A stretch of DNA of 64,000 bases from Naumannella halotolerans (GCF_004364645.1 NZ_SOAW01000002.1:434001-498000), one strand, 5' to 3'; numbered from the stretch's first letter, positions 33,551 through 42,875 are shown. Notes: generated by a model from the sequence alone, not told the origin. Numbers and translations are program-made.

Positions 33551-33970
33551 GGTGCTCCTGGGTGGTATGTGGCGGGAGACACACTAGGTGATCGGTGCCG
33601 ATCACGACCACCTGCGTCACCCGCCGTCGAAACCGATCGATCGGCGCCGTCGCCGGACGCATCCTGTCGGGGGCTGTGGTGGCCTGATGATCGTTCCAGG
33701 TCGCCACAAGTCCCGAGGGGTTGGGGGATGGTCCGGGCAGATGAGTCCTGAGGGGTTGGGGCGGCGCTGGGGCGTGTGATTTCGTCGGGAGCTGTGGTGA
33801 CCTGAGGGCGGTCGGAGGTCGCCACATGTCCCGAAGGGATGGGGTAGGCCCAGGCGGATCAATCCCGTCGGGAGCTGTGGTGACCTGAGGGCGGTCGGAA
33901 GTCGCCACATGTCCCGAAGGGATGGGGTAAGGCCCGATGGGGTGGGCGGGGTCGGCAGGGATGAGGTATG
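33551..33970. other. Repeat-containing region upstream of cstA
   Basis: About 420 bp between the cstA start and the terminator of the nucleotidase gene, without a gene. It contains three copies of a 62-63-bp hairpin repeat (see separate entry) and, nearest cstA, its probable promoter. Confidence 0.55.
33666..33929. repeat. Hairpin-forming direct repeat, three copies
   Basis: Copies begin at 33666, 33784 and 33867, each about 62 bp. They start GTCGGG(A/G)GCTGTGGTG and contain a 10-bp stem (GTGGTGACCT...AGGTCGCCAC) round a 12-base centre. Copies 2 and 3 differ at one position (GGAGG versus GGAAG). Copy 1 is diverged, yet its stem change is a G-T pair that keeps the stem. It lies 116-380 bp upstream of cstA. 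Confidence 0.85.
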
Positions 33971-33977
33971 CACTACG

Positions 33978-34019
33978 CGAAGACTCCCGCCACCGATCAA
34001 GCGATGGCGGGAGTCTTCG
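33978..34019. terminator. Hairpin terminator downstream of the 5'-nucleotidase gene
   Basis: CGAAGACTCCCGCCA(C)CG...CGATGGCGGGAGTCTTCG forms a stem of about 15 bp ending in TTCG on either strand, roughly 110 bp beyond the minus-strand stop at 34131. Confidence 0.75.
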
Positions 34020-34072
34020 TCGGGTCAGCCGCAGCTACCCAGGGCCCCGGTCAGCCTTCTGACCGGATGGTT

Positions 34073-34123
34073 CCCCGGATCAACCGGGCCCCGGAATCAA
34101 CCGGGCCCCCGGAATCAACCGGG
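34073..34123. repeat. Short tandem repeat, 16-18 bp unit, three copies
   Basis: Three successive units of CCCCGGAATCAACCGGG with small length changes, between the nucleotidase stop and its terminator. Confidence 0.75.
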
Positions 34124-34130
34124 TCTCCGA

Positions 34131-36368
34131 TCAGCCCTGGCGGCGGCGCAGCAGCATCGCCCCACCCGCGCTCAGCAGCGCACCGGCTCCGAGCAGGCCG
34201 GCCAGGCCGGCCCCGGCTCCGGTGTCGGCCAGCGGCGGGCGCTCACCGCTGCCACTGCCGGCGTCACCGTCACCGGACCCGCCGCTGGGTGAGTCGCTCG
34301 GCTCACCACTGGGCGAGGCACTCGGCGAGGCCGAATCGCTCGGCTCCGGTGTCGGTGAGGACTCCCCGACGATGGTCACCGGCAGATGCACCTGGGTCTC
34401 GGTTTCGGTACCGGTCAGGGTCAGCAACTGCTCCCCGGCCGGGACGTCGCTGCCCGGGTTGAGGGTGATCGAAGCGGTGCCGCCGGCGACTGCTGCCGTA
34501 CCCACCTCGACCCCGTCGACCGAGGCCACGAGGGTCTCGTTCAGCACCGGGTAACCGCCGGAGAAGTCGAGGTTGCCGACGTCCAGGGTGGTGGACTCGC
34601 CGACGACCAGCTCGGCCGGGGTCGGGCTGACCTCGACACCGCGCTTGACGAAGGACGGAGACAGCGGGCTGTTGTCCTCGATCCAACCGACCCAGGTCTC
34701 CAGGTCGACCAGACCGGAGTCGGCGACCTCCTTGCCGGAGAAGACGTGGAAGTTGTCACCACCGGCGAGCAGGAAGTTGCCGGATCCGACGACGTACTCG
34801 GCGTCGGGGTCGATCGGCTCGCCGTCGATGGTCACCGAGGTGATCCGGTCACCGAGTTCGCGGGACTCGTCGTAGGTGTAGGCGACACCGTCGGACAGGC
34901 CGAGCCGCAGGAACGTACCGGTCGGCTCACCGGTGTCGGCATCGGTGGACCACTGCTGTTCCAGCATCTCGATGAACTCGGCACCGGTGAGCGTGGTGGT
35001 CTGCAGGGTGTTGGCGAACGGCAGGATCGAGGCGGCATCGGCATAGGTGATGTCGAAGGCCTCATCGGCACACGGGTTGGTCGGCTGTCCCGAGGGGGCG
35101 CACAGGTCGGCCCGCGTGCCGCCGGGGTTCTGCACACCGATCACCTTCTCACCGGTGCGCTCGCCGAGGGTGTCGCTGAACATGTTCGCGACCAGGTTGG
35201 TGATGGTGGACTCACCGGTACGGTCGTCGTCCCAGTCGTCCTCCTCCTCGTTGTACTCACCGGGGCGGGCCAGCGGCGCGGTGGCCTCACCGACGACCTC
35301 CTGGCCGATCACGTCGGCCTCGGCGAGGGCGTCGTCGACGATCTCCTTGGCTGCGGCGGCGCGGGGGTACTCGGCGACCAGGTCCTCGTCGGAGGTCTCG
35401 GTCAGCTCCTCGTTCTGCACGGTGTAGGTGCAGGTCTCACCGGTCTCCGGATCCACTTCGAGACCCACATGGCCGACCAGTTCGGCGTAGCTGCCGGACT
35501 GGATCAACGGGCGGGTGGCCTCCGAACCGGGGACCGGGGCGTCGTAGACGTAGCTGGAATGGGTGTGGGCGGTGAACAGCACCTGCACCAACTCGCTGGT
35601 GTTCTCCACGATGTTGGCGAATGCCGGTCGCGACGAGGTCTGGTCGTCCAGCGACCCGCTGCTGCTGGGGCCGCCCTCGTGGTACTCGGCGACGATCACA
35701 TCGGCCTCACCGTTGGACTCGTCACCGTCCTTCAGTTCCTCGGCGACGCGGTTGACCGCCTCCACCGGGTCGCCGAAGGTGAGCCCCTCGACACCGTCGG
35801 GAACGACGATGTTCGGGGTCTCCTGGGTGACCGCGCCGATGATGCCGATCCGCAGCCCCTGCTTCTCGACGATCTCGTACTCCTCCAGCGCCGGCTCACC
35901 GCTCTCGTCATAGACGTTGGCGCCGAGGTAGCTGAAGTCGGCGGCATCGGCGACCCGACCGGTCAGGTCGTCGTAGCCCTTGTCGAACTCGTGGTTGCCC
36001 ACCGCGCTGGTGTCGATCTCCAGGGCGTTCAGCAGTTCCAGGGTCGGCTGGTCCTGGGCGACGGCGGAGGCGAAGAGTGAACCGCCGATGTTGTCGCCGG
36101 CCGAGGCGACCACGGTCGAGTTCTCACCGGATTCGGCCCGCAGTTCCTCGATCGTGCCGACGAACTGCACGGTGTCGGGGTACGCGGCGGCGATCCGCCC
36201 GTGGAAGTCGTTGAAGTTGAGGAACGTCAACGCGGTCGGGTCGGTACATTCGGCCACGCTCACCTGGTCGCCGGGGGCTGCCTGCGCCGTACCGACGCAC
36301 ACCCCCATACCGGTGAGTCCGAGAGCACTGATGGCTGCCGTGGTACGCAGCCAGCGGGGAGTTCGCAT
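34131..36368 (-). CDS. LADTG-anchored 5'-nucleotidase/2',3'-cyclic phosphodiesterase (UshA-like)
   Basis: 745 residues. After a signal peptide (LRTTAAISALGLTGMGVCVGTAQA) comes a calcineurin-like metallophosphatase domain (about 45-340) with FLNFNDFHGR, SAGDNIGGS, AVGNHEFDKG, VAEYHEGG and FTAHTHSSY as metal ligands. Then come the 5'-nucleotidase C-terminal domain (about 380-590, NPGGTRADL and GGDNFHVF), a beta-sandwich region, a Ser/Pro/Gly stalk, and the sorting signal PPLADTG with a hydrophobic tail and LRRRQG. It would dephosphorylate extracellular nucleotides to supply nucleosides and phosphate while fixed to the wall. The ATG at 36368 has GAAGGA upstream. A class E sortase is expected elsewhere. 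Confidence 0.9.
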   Translation of the reverse strand: MRTPRWLRTTAAISALGLTGMGVCVGTAQAAPGDQVSVAECTDPTALTFLNFNDFHGRIAAAYPDTVQFVGTIEELRAESGENSTVVASAGDNIGGSLFASAVAQDQPTLELLNALEIDTSAVGNHEFDKGYDDLTGRVADAADFSYLGANVYDESGEPALEEYEIVEKQGLRIGIIGAVTQETPNIVVPDGVEGLTFGDPVEAVNRVAEELKDGDESNGEADVIVAEYHEGGPSSSGSLDDQTSSRPAFANIVENTSELVQVLFTAHTHSSYVYDAPVPGSEATRPLIQSGSYAELVGHVGLEVDPETGETCTYTVQNEELTETSDEDLVAEYPRAAAAKEIVDDALAEADVIGQEVVGEATAPLARPGEYNEEEDDWDDDRTGESTITNLVANMFSDTLGERTGEKVIGVQNPGGTRADLCAPSGQPTNPCADEAFDITYADAASILPFANTLQTTTLTGAEFIEMLEQQWSTDADTGEPTGTFLRLGLSDGVAYTYDESRELGDRITSVTIDGEPIDPDAEYVVGSGNFLLAGGDNFHVFSGKEVADSGLVDLETWVGWIEDNSPLSPSFVKRGVEVSPTPAELVVGESTTLDVGNLDFSGGYPVLNETLVASVDGVEVGTAAVAGGTASITLNPGSDVPAGEQLLTLTGTETETQVHLPVTIVGESSPTPEPSDSASPSASPSGEPSDSPSGGSGDGDAGSGSGERPPLADTGAGAGLAGLLGAGALLSAGGAMLLRRRQG

Positions 36369-36496
36369 GCAGGGTCCTTCGCTCAGGTTGGGGTGCTCAC
36401 TTATCCAACTCTTAAGTGGGTGGGCCTGCAAGCGAATCCTGAGAATCCGTCAGAACTTCACGCGATGGTGGCCTTTCGCTCACCTCGGTGTCGCGG

Positions 36497-36928
36497 TCAG
36501 CGGCGTTGCTGCGAAGCACCCGCCTGAACATCGTCGAACTGCACGGCAGGGTCTGCTGCCTCCGGCGCGCCATGCGGCGCAGCGGTCTCGCCGCGAAGGG
36601 CGCTGTCGGCTGACGTCGGCGTGGCGTTCGGCGTTGGCTCCGCGACCGCGGCGGCAGGTGTGCCGACGATCGTCGAGGCAGCCGCGAGGCTCAGCCACAG
36701 CAGGATGCCGATGATCCCGGCGCCGGTCACTGCCGAGCCGAAGACCACCCAGCTCTGGCCGACGTACACCTCGGTGCCGGTCGTGATCGTTCCTGTCGTG
36801 AGGGCCACATCCATGGTCGAGATGCGGGGGAGCGTCAGGGCGAGCCCTCCGGCGACTGCCAGCACCGAGAGCACGAGGAGCCCCCAGAAGGCTGTGCTCT
36901 TGGTCAGGGGTGAGCGGCGCGCGGACAT
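36497..36928 (-). CDS. Two-helix membrane protein, unknown
   Basis: 143 residues: a short basic start (MSARRSPLTK), helix one (TAFWGLLVLSVLAVAGGLALTL), an external loop of about 30 residues with TTGTITTGTEVYVGQSW, helix two (WVVFGSAVTGAGIIGILLWLSLAAA), and an Ala/Pro/Thr-rich hydrophilic tail. No family recognised. The ATG at 36928 is well supported by TGGAGG nine bases upstream, and longer frames are not protein-like. Monocistronic as far as can be seen. Confidence 0.7.
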   Translation of the reverse strand: MSARRSPLTKSTAFWGLLVLSVLAVAGGLALTLPRISTMDVALTTGTITTGTEVYVGQSWVVFGSAVTGAGIIGILLWLSLAAASTIVGTPAAAVAEPTPNATPTSADSALRGETAAPHGAPEAADPAVQFDDVQAGASQQRR

Positions 36929-37200
36929 GGATCCTCCAGATCGGTTGTCGAACAAAACGCTCACCACCATGTCGTGCCCACTGGGCATGAGGCAATGTGA
37001 CAGCTGTGAGTCTGCTGAGCGTGACAGGCAGTCTGTGCTCGTGCGCCTCATGTCGAGCACAGTCGCGACCCCCACTGCACGAGCGCGAGGGCCTGCCGCC
37101 GATCAGCAAGGGCACCGTCTGTTGATCATCTGGTGATCAAGATCGACGAGGCACGTGGTGCGGCCCCGATGCCGGAGGTTGCCGATCGCAGCACCTGAGC
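36929..37200. other. Intergenic region, no gene seen
   Basis: 272 bp between two minus-strand genes. A short perfect inverted repeat (GTGCTCG at 37035 and CGAGCAC at 37054) is the only structure noticed. Confidence 0.5.
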
Positions 37201-38379
37201 TCAGGCGGGGGTGCTGTTCGCCCAGTCGGGTACGGCGGCACCGTCCAGCAGGTGGCGTACCGCAGCCCGGGCGTTCACCGCACCGACCAGATTGCCGTGC
37301 CCGCTGTAACCGCCGACCGCCATCACGGTCTGGTCGATCGGTACACACAAAGGTCGCTCGTCCTCGGTGTAGCCGACCGAGGCCGCCCACCGGTGGGTCA
37401 CCTCGAAGGGGCCGTCGATCACTGCAGCGGCAACGCCCTCGATCCACTGCTGGACCTCGGCGCTCGGTTCTGCGTTCGAGGTACGTTCGGCGACCAACTG
37501 GTGATCACGGCCGCCGCCGAGCAACAACCGTCCCGCGTCGTCCTGCTGCAGCCACTCGTACCCCTCGCGGGCACTGACCACCGCATCGGGCAGTACCCGC
37601 CGCCCCAACGGTCCGGTGGACAGCATCTGCAAGCGGTACGTGGTGACCGGCAGCTGCGGGAAGAGTTGATCGAGTCGGCCGTCGACGGCGACGATGATGA
37701 TCTTGGCCGTGATCGTTCCCGAGGGTGTGCTGACCACACCGTCGGCGGCCCGGCTGACCGGACTGTGCTCGTAGAGCTCTGCACCTCGCTCGATCAGGGC
37801 GGCAGCGGTCGTCAGCACCCGTTCGGCCGGGTTCACCCGGGCCTGTCCGGCGATCGCGATGCCGTTGCCGAGTGGCCCGGTCCACGGATCGACCTGCAGG
37901 CCGATCGCTCGCAGTGCCGCACTCTCGGTCTGCAGGGCCGCCAGCTCCGCCTGCCCGGTGGCCTGCTCGGTGTCGGCGATCGGGCCGGCAATGTTCAGCC
38001 ACGGGCAACGATGCACGATCCGCGGACCGAGCAATGTCGACAGGTGGTCGAGTTCGGCCAGGGTCACCGACCACAGATCCGCCTTGGCCTGATCGGTCCA
38101 GTTCGGCGTCGGTGTGCTCAGCGGCATCGCCGGACCGCCGATCAGGAAGCCGCCATTGCGTCCGGCCGCCCCGGCCGCGACCCGACCGGCATCGACACCG
38201 ATCACCGAGAGGCCGCGGTCGAGCAGTTCCTCGACCGCCGCGAGGCCGGAGCCGCCCAGGCCGACCACACAGGCATCGGCGGTGAGATCACCTTCGATCG
38301 CGGGCAACCCCGCCCAGTCGCGGGCGATCGGTGCGATGTCCCAACCGGGTTGTTGGCGTGCCGGGTACGGCTGTGTCAT
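37201..38379 (-). CDS. FAD-dependent oxidoreductase, DAO family
   Basis: 392-residue flavoprotein of the D-amino-acid-oxidase/glycine-oxidase superfamily. The FAD motif is ACVVGLGGSGLAAVEELLDRG followed by VIGVDAGRVAAGAAGRNGGFLIGG, the GxGxxG plus the ARNGG-type signature of PuuB/OrdL-like amine oxidases. The C-terminal FAD contact is VMAVGGYSGHGNLVGAVNARA. It likely oxidises an amine or amino acid; the substrate is unknown. The ATG at 38379 begins MTQPYPARQQPGWD. It is divergent from the penicillin-binding protein gene. Confidence 0.85.
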   Translation of the reverse strand: MTQPYPARQQPGWDIAPIARDWAGLPAIEGDLTADACVVGLGGSGLAAVEELLDRGLSVIGVDAGRVAAGAAGRNGGFLIGGPAMPLSTPTPNWTDQAKADLWSVTLAELDHLSTLLGPRIVHRCPWLNIAGPIADTEQATGQAELAALQTESAALRAIGLQVDPWTGPLGNGIAIAGQARVNPAERVLTTAAALIERGAELYEHSPVSRAADGVVSTPSGTITAKIIIVAVDGRLDQLFPQLPVTTYRLQMLSTGPLGRRVLPDAVVSAREGYEWLQQDDAGRLLLGGGRDHQLVAERTSNAEPSAEVQQWIEGVAAAVIDGPFEVTHRWAASVGYTEDERPLCVPIDQTVMAVGGYSGHGNLVGAVNARAAVRHLLDGAAVPDWANSTPA

Positions 38380-38515
38380 GGCACCAGCTTGCCGCTGTCG
38401 CAGCAGCGATCCGCGGCCGGGTCCCGGTTCCCGGTCCGGGGTGACCGGCCGATCCTGAACGACGGCGCGGAAGTTCATATTTGTGTGTGGGGCATCGCCG
38501 ACGAACCATGGTGTC

Positions 38516-40702
38516 GTGGCCCCTGCATCGAAGAAATCCCTGCTCCGATCCCGAGACCCCGACCGACGGCCTGCCGCGAAGGCTTTCGGCGCAGTCATGT
38601 TCCTGGTCGTCAGCGTCATCAGCGGCGTGCTGGTGGCCGGTCTGATCGTTCCCTACGCAGCCATCGCGACGGCGAGTGCACGCGCCGGGGTACGGGCGGC
38701 GGAGAACCTGCCGGAGGAGCTGACCGTACCGGCGCAGGGGCAGCGGACCACGATCTACACCGCCGACGGTGAGGTGCTGACGAACTTCTACGCCGAGAAC
38801 CGTGTCTACAAGACGCTGGACGAGATCTCGCCGACCATGATCTCGGCCCAGCTGGCGATCGAGGACCACCGCTTCTACGAGCATGGCGCGATGGACCTGC
38901 AGGCGTTCCTGCGGGCCCTGTTCAGCAATGCCGCGGCCGGTGGTGTCACCCAGGGCGGGTCCTCGATCACCCAGCAGTACGTGAAGATGGCCCAGATCGA
39001 CATCGCCACCCGCAACGGCGATGAGGAGGGTGTCGCCCGCGCCCAGGAGACCAGCGTCGCCCGCAAGGTGCAGGAGCTCGGTTACGCGATGGGTCTGGAG
39101 CGCGAACTCACCAAGGACGAGATCCTCGAGCGGTACCTGAACATCGCCTACTACGGCTCCGGTGCCTACGGCGTGGAGGCGGCGGCACAGACCTACTTCG
39201 ACAAGTCGGCTGCCGATCTGGATCTGGCGGAGTCGGCGATGCTCGCCGGCATGGTGCAGAACCCGACTGCCACCGATCCGTCCAACAACGTCGCCGCGGC
39301 GCTGGAACGGCGCGATGTGGTGATCAACCGGATGGCTGAGCTCGGGCTCGTCGGTTCCGACGAGGCGCAGGAGGCCAAGGACACCGACTACAACCCCGAC
39401 GACATCTCCCGGCCGCAGAACAACTGTGCGGCTGCGGAGTTCCCCTTCCTCTGTGACTACGTCCGGGAGACGATCCTGGACGACCAGCGGTACGGGGAGA
39501 CCCGCGAGGACCGGGAGAACCTGCTGCTGCGTGGCGGCCTGCAGATCCACACCCAGATCGATCGGGAGGCTCAGCGGGAGGCCGAGGAGGCGGTCGCGAG
39601 CATGATCGCCGCCGAGGACCCGGCGATCGGTGTGATGACCGAGATCCAGCCGGGCACCGGGCTGATCCTGGCGATGGCCCAGTCCCGTCCGGAGATGGGC
39701 GACGACGCGGGGCAGACCTTCTACAACTACGCGGTCTCGCAGGAGATGAACGGCGCCGAGGGATACCAGATGGGGTCGACCTTCAAGGCGATCACCACGG
39801 CTGCAGCGCTCGAATCCGGGTTGCCGCCGAGTACGGCGTACGACTCACCGTCGCGACGGCCGTTTCAGGGTGACACCTACACCACCTGTGACGGCCCGGC
39901 GACCCAGGTCGGCGAGTACTCCCCGGCCAACTCCGTCTCGGCTCCGAACCGGGTCGACATGCGGGAGGGACTGCGCCGGTCGGTGAACACCTATTTCATC
40001 CAGCTGCAGAATGCCACCGGCGGCTGCAACGTCGCCCAGATGGCCGACAAGCTGGGCCTGGAGTACGCCCCCGGCGGCACCTTGGTCGATCCGGCCGGAC
40101 GGGACTACGGTTTCGATCACGACATGTCGATGACCCTCGGCGTGGCCGAGGTGACCCCGCTGTCGGTCACGAATGTGTACGCGACCCTGGCGGCCCGCGG
40201 GGTCCACTGCGACCCGATCATCATCGAGTCGATGCAGGACGCCAACGGCGATGACGTCGAGATTCCGAGCGCCAACTGTGAGCGGGTGATGTCGGAGGCG
40301 GCGGCCGACGAGACGACCGCACTGTTGCAGACGGTGATGCAGAGCGGCGGTACGGGACAGCCGGCGACGATCCCCGGTGGCTACCCGCAGGCAGGCAAGA
40401 CCGGCACCATCGACGGGAACAACGCGGTCTGGTTCGCCGGGTACACCCCCGAGGTTGCCGGTTCGGCGATGATCGCGGTGGACAAGACCAATGACTACTG
40501 GGCAGGGCGCAGCACAGGCCTGCAGGGCCTCACCCTGCCGGCCAGTGGTACCTACCTGGCCGGTTCCGGCGGCGGCGATGCGGGACGGATCTACTCCGCA
40601 GCCATGGCCGCAGCCCTCCGGGACGAGCCGGCGACCAACTTCGCCCGCGGGCCCGCCGCAGCCGGCAGCACCGATGATGGCGGGGACGAGGACGACAACT
40701 GA
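38516..40702 (+). CDS. Bifunctional penicillin-binding protein (class A PBP)
   Basis: 728 residues. A cytoplasmic N-terminus and one transmembrane helix (FGAVMFLVVSVISGVLVAGLIV) are followed by a GT51 glycosyltransferase domain (catalytic Glu in AIEDHRFYEHG about residue 115, GGSSITQQYVKM, RKVQELGYAMGLE, LERYLNIAYYGSGAYG). The transpeptidase domain has SxxK (GSTFK, about 420), SVN and KTGT (about 627). It polymerises and cross-links peptidoglycan outside the membrane. The acidic C-terminal tail (TDDGGDEDDN) is unusual but short. The GTG at 38516 is the chosen start; the ribosome binding site is weak. Related to PonA1/PonA2 of actinobacteria. Confidence 0.92.
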   Translation: MAPASKKSLLRSRDPDRRPAAKAFGAVMFLVVSVISGVLVAGLIVPYAAIATASARAGVRAAENLPEELTVPAQGQRTTIYTADGEVLTNFYAENRVYKTLDEISPTMISAQLAIEDHRFYEHGAMDLQAFLRALFSNAAAGGVTQGGSSITQQYVKMAQIDIATRNGDEEGVARAQETSVARKVQELGYAMGLERELTKDEILERYLNIAYYGSGAYGVEAAAQTYFDKSAADLDLAESAMLAGMVQNPTATDPSNNVAAALERRDVVINRMAELGLVGSDEAQEAKDTDYNPDDISRPQNNCAAAEFPFLCDYVRETILDDQRYGETREDRENLLLRGGLQIHTQIDREAQREAEEAVASMIAAEDPAIGVMTEIQPGTGLILAMAQSRPEMGDDAGQTFYNYAVSQEMNGAEGYQMGSTFKAITTAAALESGLPPSTAYDSPSRRPFQGDTYTTCDGPATQVGEYSPANSVSAPNRVDMREGLRRSVNTYFIQLQNATGGCNVAQMADKLGLEYAPGGTLVDPAGRDYGFDHDMSMTLGVAEVTPLSVTNVYATLAARGVHCDPIIIESMQDANGDDVEIPSANCERVMSEAAADETTALLQTVMQSGGTGQPATIPGGYPQAGKTGTIDGNNAVWFAGYTPEVAGSAMIAVDKTNDYWAGRSTGLQGLTLPASGTYLAGSGGGDAGRIYSAAMAAALRDEPATNFARGPAAAGSTDDGGDEDDN

Positions 40703-40708
40703 GTCGAT

Positions 40709-40733
40709 GGGACCGTCGCCTGGCGGCGGTCCC
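40709..40733. terminator. Hairpin terminator between the PBP gene and the convergent prepilin-like gene
   Basis: GGGACCGTCGCC and GGCGGCGGTCCC pair with one wobble, six bases beyond the PBP stop. Confidence 0.7.
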
Positions 40734-40776
40734 GTACCCCGATCACCTGATCCGGCCGGGTTCGCCGACGATCAAC

Positions 40777-42246
40777 TCACCCTGGCAGGCATTCGCTGAA
40801 CTCCACATCCGCGCGTGAACCGTCACTACCGGGGGCACCGAGGTAGGTGGCGCCGACCGTCGTCGAGTCGGTCTGGGTGAGACTGAAGTCCACACCCAGG
40901 GTCAGGCCTAGCTTCACCTCGGCGGCGAAACCGGTGGTGTCGGTGACGTTGTCGAATTGCAGGGTCGTCACCTGGGCGTTGCTGTAGAGGAGATTCTGGA
41001 AGGGATCATCGGCAACCGGGTCGGTCGGATTCATCCGGTCATCGGTGACGATGCCGTCGTTGTAGACCCAGTCCTCGACGAGCTGCTGCTGTTCGGGAGA
41101 GAGCTGATCGACATCCAAGGACGTGGTCACCACCTCGACATCGGCGCCGCTCGTGCCTCCGGACACATTGGCGTCATCGGAACCGATCGTCCCTTCACCG
41201 CCGGAGCTGGACTCACGGGTTGTGGTGAAGCTGACGTTGGTGATCTCCCCGTCCGCGTTGCGGGTGATAGAGATGTCGGAACCGTAGAGCCCGCGACCCT
41301 CGGAATCGATGCCGATCAACCCTTCGGCACCCCCCGCGCTCACTGAATACGAGCCGTAGGCTTCGCCACCTGTCGTGTAGGTGACCTCACCGGTGTCATG
41401 GTCGGTGACCGTGGTCCAAACGCCAGAGAGCCCGCCTCGCAGCCCCCCGTTCGCCAGGTCGATGTTCGGTACATCCCCGGGCTGCACCTTCGAACGGTCG
41501 GTGGTGTCCCACGGAGGAACCAACCCGACCTGCCCGCCGACCTCACTGTCGACTTCGACGGTGGCTGTTGACTGGTTCGGAGGAGCGGGGGGATCGACAT
41601 AACCGTCGGTCAGCCACAGATAGAGGGCCATTCCGGGCGCTCCTTGACCAGAGAGCTGTTCTTGCTGCAGCTTGTAGGCGTTGATCTGCTCCAGTACGCC
41701 GTCGGCCTGTGCCTGGGCATCGTCACCGCTGAAGGTCCAAGTGCTCCCGTAGTCGAACTCGAGGCCTGCGCCGAAGTCGATCTTGGCTCCGGCCTCCAGT
41801 TCTCCCGCACGGAATCGGGCGCCGACGCCGCTCTCCACACCCAGACCCGCGCCGTCGGTCACGGTCAGATCGATCGACCCGTCGCTGTAGGTGGTCTGTA
41901 CCAGCGCGGCATCCTCGCCGAACTTGATGATGCCGATCTTCACCACCGAGCTGACTTGGTCGGTGGTCTGCCCGATCCGGCAGCGGTCGGGCTTGGGGTC
42001 GAAGGCCTCCTCATCGGCCTCAGGCGGGTCGGCCTCGTCGGCAGGATCACATCCGAGATTGACACCCAGAGCGGTCGAAACCCGGCAAATTGCGGTCTGG
42101 GCCATCACCCCGGGCTCGGACTTGACCGAGCTGAACGCGACGCCGGTGATCAAGGTGGATGCCACCGCGAGGGCTGCGATGTACTCGAGGGTGCCGGCAC
42201 CCCGGTCACGTTGGCTGGGTCGCAGCCAGTCAGTCCTGAACTCCAC
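40777..42246 (-). CDS. Large prepilin-like protein of the Tad locus (left module)
   Basis: 489 residues. The start has a class III (Flp/TadE-type) prepilin signal: basic leader, cleavage glycine G16, then AGTLE with the glutamate at +5 and a hydrophobic helix (YIAALAVASTLITGVAF). The remaining 450 residues are a beta-rich extracellular domain with only four cysteines (C-x11-C just after the helix). It is homologous along much of its length to the 798-residue product at 59322: SITRNADGEITNVSFTTT matches TVIRNANGKVDQVIFGTTT there, and LSPEQQQLVEDWV matches PTDEQQDQVTEWA. No known domain. The GTG at 42246 follows GGGGG; a TAGCGT box lies about 80 bp upstream. Probably a pilus-associated subunit or tip protein. 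Confidence 0.75.
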   Translation of the reverse strand: MEFRTDWLRPSQRDRGAGTLEYIAALAVASTLITGVAFSSVKSEPGVMAQTAICRVSTALGVNLGCDPADEADPPEADEEAFDPKPDRCRIGQTTDQVSSVVKIGIIKFGEDAALVQTTYSDGSIDLTVTDGAGLGVESGVGARFRAGELEAGAKIDFGAGLEFDYGSTWTFSGDDAQAQADGVLEQINAYKLQQEQLSGQGAPGMALYLWLTDGYVDPPAPPNQSTATVEVDSEVGGQVGLVPPWDTTDRSKVQPGDVPNIDLANGGLRGGLSGVWTTVTDHDTGEVTYTTGGEAYGSYSVSAGGAEGLIGIDSEGRGLYGSDISITRNADGEITNVSFTTTRESSSGGEGTIGSDDANVSGGTSGADVEVVTTSLDVDQLSPEQQQLVEDWVYNDGIVTDDRMNPTDPVADDPFQNLLYSNAQVTTLQFDNVTDTTGFAAEVKLGLTLGVDFSLTQTDSTTVGATYLGAPGSDGSRADVEFSECLPG

Positions 42247-42325
42247 GGTATTGCCCCCGTTCCCCGAATGTGTCTGCAAGCGCGGCCAGTCGTGGCCCCT
42301 GGTGCTCAACTCGACAGCGGTACCC

Positions 42326-42331
42326 ACGCTA
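42326..42331 (-). promoter_or_regulatory. Candidate -10 box for the left large prepilin-like gene
   Basis: TAGCGT on the minus strand is the same hexamer as the -10 of the homologous gene at 59322. The leader would be about 73 nt here. Confidence 0.35.
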
Positions 42332-42410
42332 GGGCTTCAGAGGTCATCCCGGTTAGGCCCCTGGCCCCACTGCCGGGCCCAATCCCACGGACGAAGGCCC
42401 TGATCGTGCC

Positions 42411-42875
42411 TCAGCCTCGGCGCGAGCGCAGCACCCAGACCGCCGCCGCGGCTGCTGCGGCGCCGACCACGGTGAGCAGCAGACCGAGCAGCGTCCAGCC
42501 GATCGCCGGCGGATTGATCGCAGGTGAGGCCATCGTGGACATCAGTGTCAGAGCGCCGCCGATCACCAGCGTCACACCCGCACAGACCCCGACCATCGCC
42601 GCCAACGGACGACCGCGGCGCGGGGCCAGCAGACCGGCTGCCAGGCCGCCGAGGATGCCACCGATCAGGTTGATCAACAGACCGACCGCACCGGTCGAGT
42701 TCCCGGTGGCCACAAGCGCGAAGCCCGACAGGAGATAACCCAGTACCTGGCCGATCGCTGAACCGATCACCATCCGGCTCACCAGGCGAGGCCAGCTCAG
42801 CGGTGCCTGTGATGAGTCGGGGACGGCTCGCTGGCGGGAGTACGCGCCACGCTGATGGGGGTGCTCGGAGGTCAT
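42411..42875 (-). CDS. Four-helix membrane protein of the left Tad-flanking module
   Basis: 154 residues: a hydrophilic N-terminus of about 35 residues, then four helices (VIGSAIGQVLGYLLSGFALVA, AVGLLINLIGGILGGLAAGLL, AAMVGVCAGVTLVIGGALTL, IGWTLLGLLLTVVGAAAAAAAVW), ending RSRRG. No named family. It has the same size and topology as the membrane protein at 56468, which is also paired with a secreted protein and a large pilin-like protein. The ATG has GGAAAGG upstream. It lies 46 bp after the lipoprotein gene on the same strand. Confidence 0.7.
   Translation of the reverse strand: MTSEHPHQRGAYSRQRAVPDSSQAPLSWPRLVSRMVIGSAIGQVLGYLLSGFALVATGNSTGAVGLLINLIGGILGGLAAGLLAPRRGRPLAAMVGVCAGVTLVIGGALTLMSTMASPAINPPAIGWTLLGLLLTVVGAAAAAAAVWVLRSRRG

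Noticed and set aside
31313-33751. Plus-strand open frame of over 800 codons opposite cstA
   Set aside because: High-GC mirror frame of a clear transporter gene. Its translation is rich in Arg/Gly/Asp/His with no domain, and it has no promoter or ribosome binding site.
33666-33929. CRISPR array or insertion sequence
   Set aside because: Only three copies with uneven spacing (118 and 83 bp), no cas or transposase gene, and the copies are simple direct repeats.
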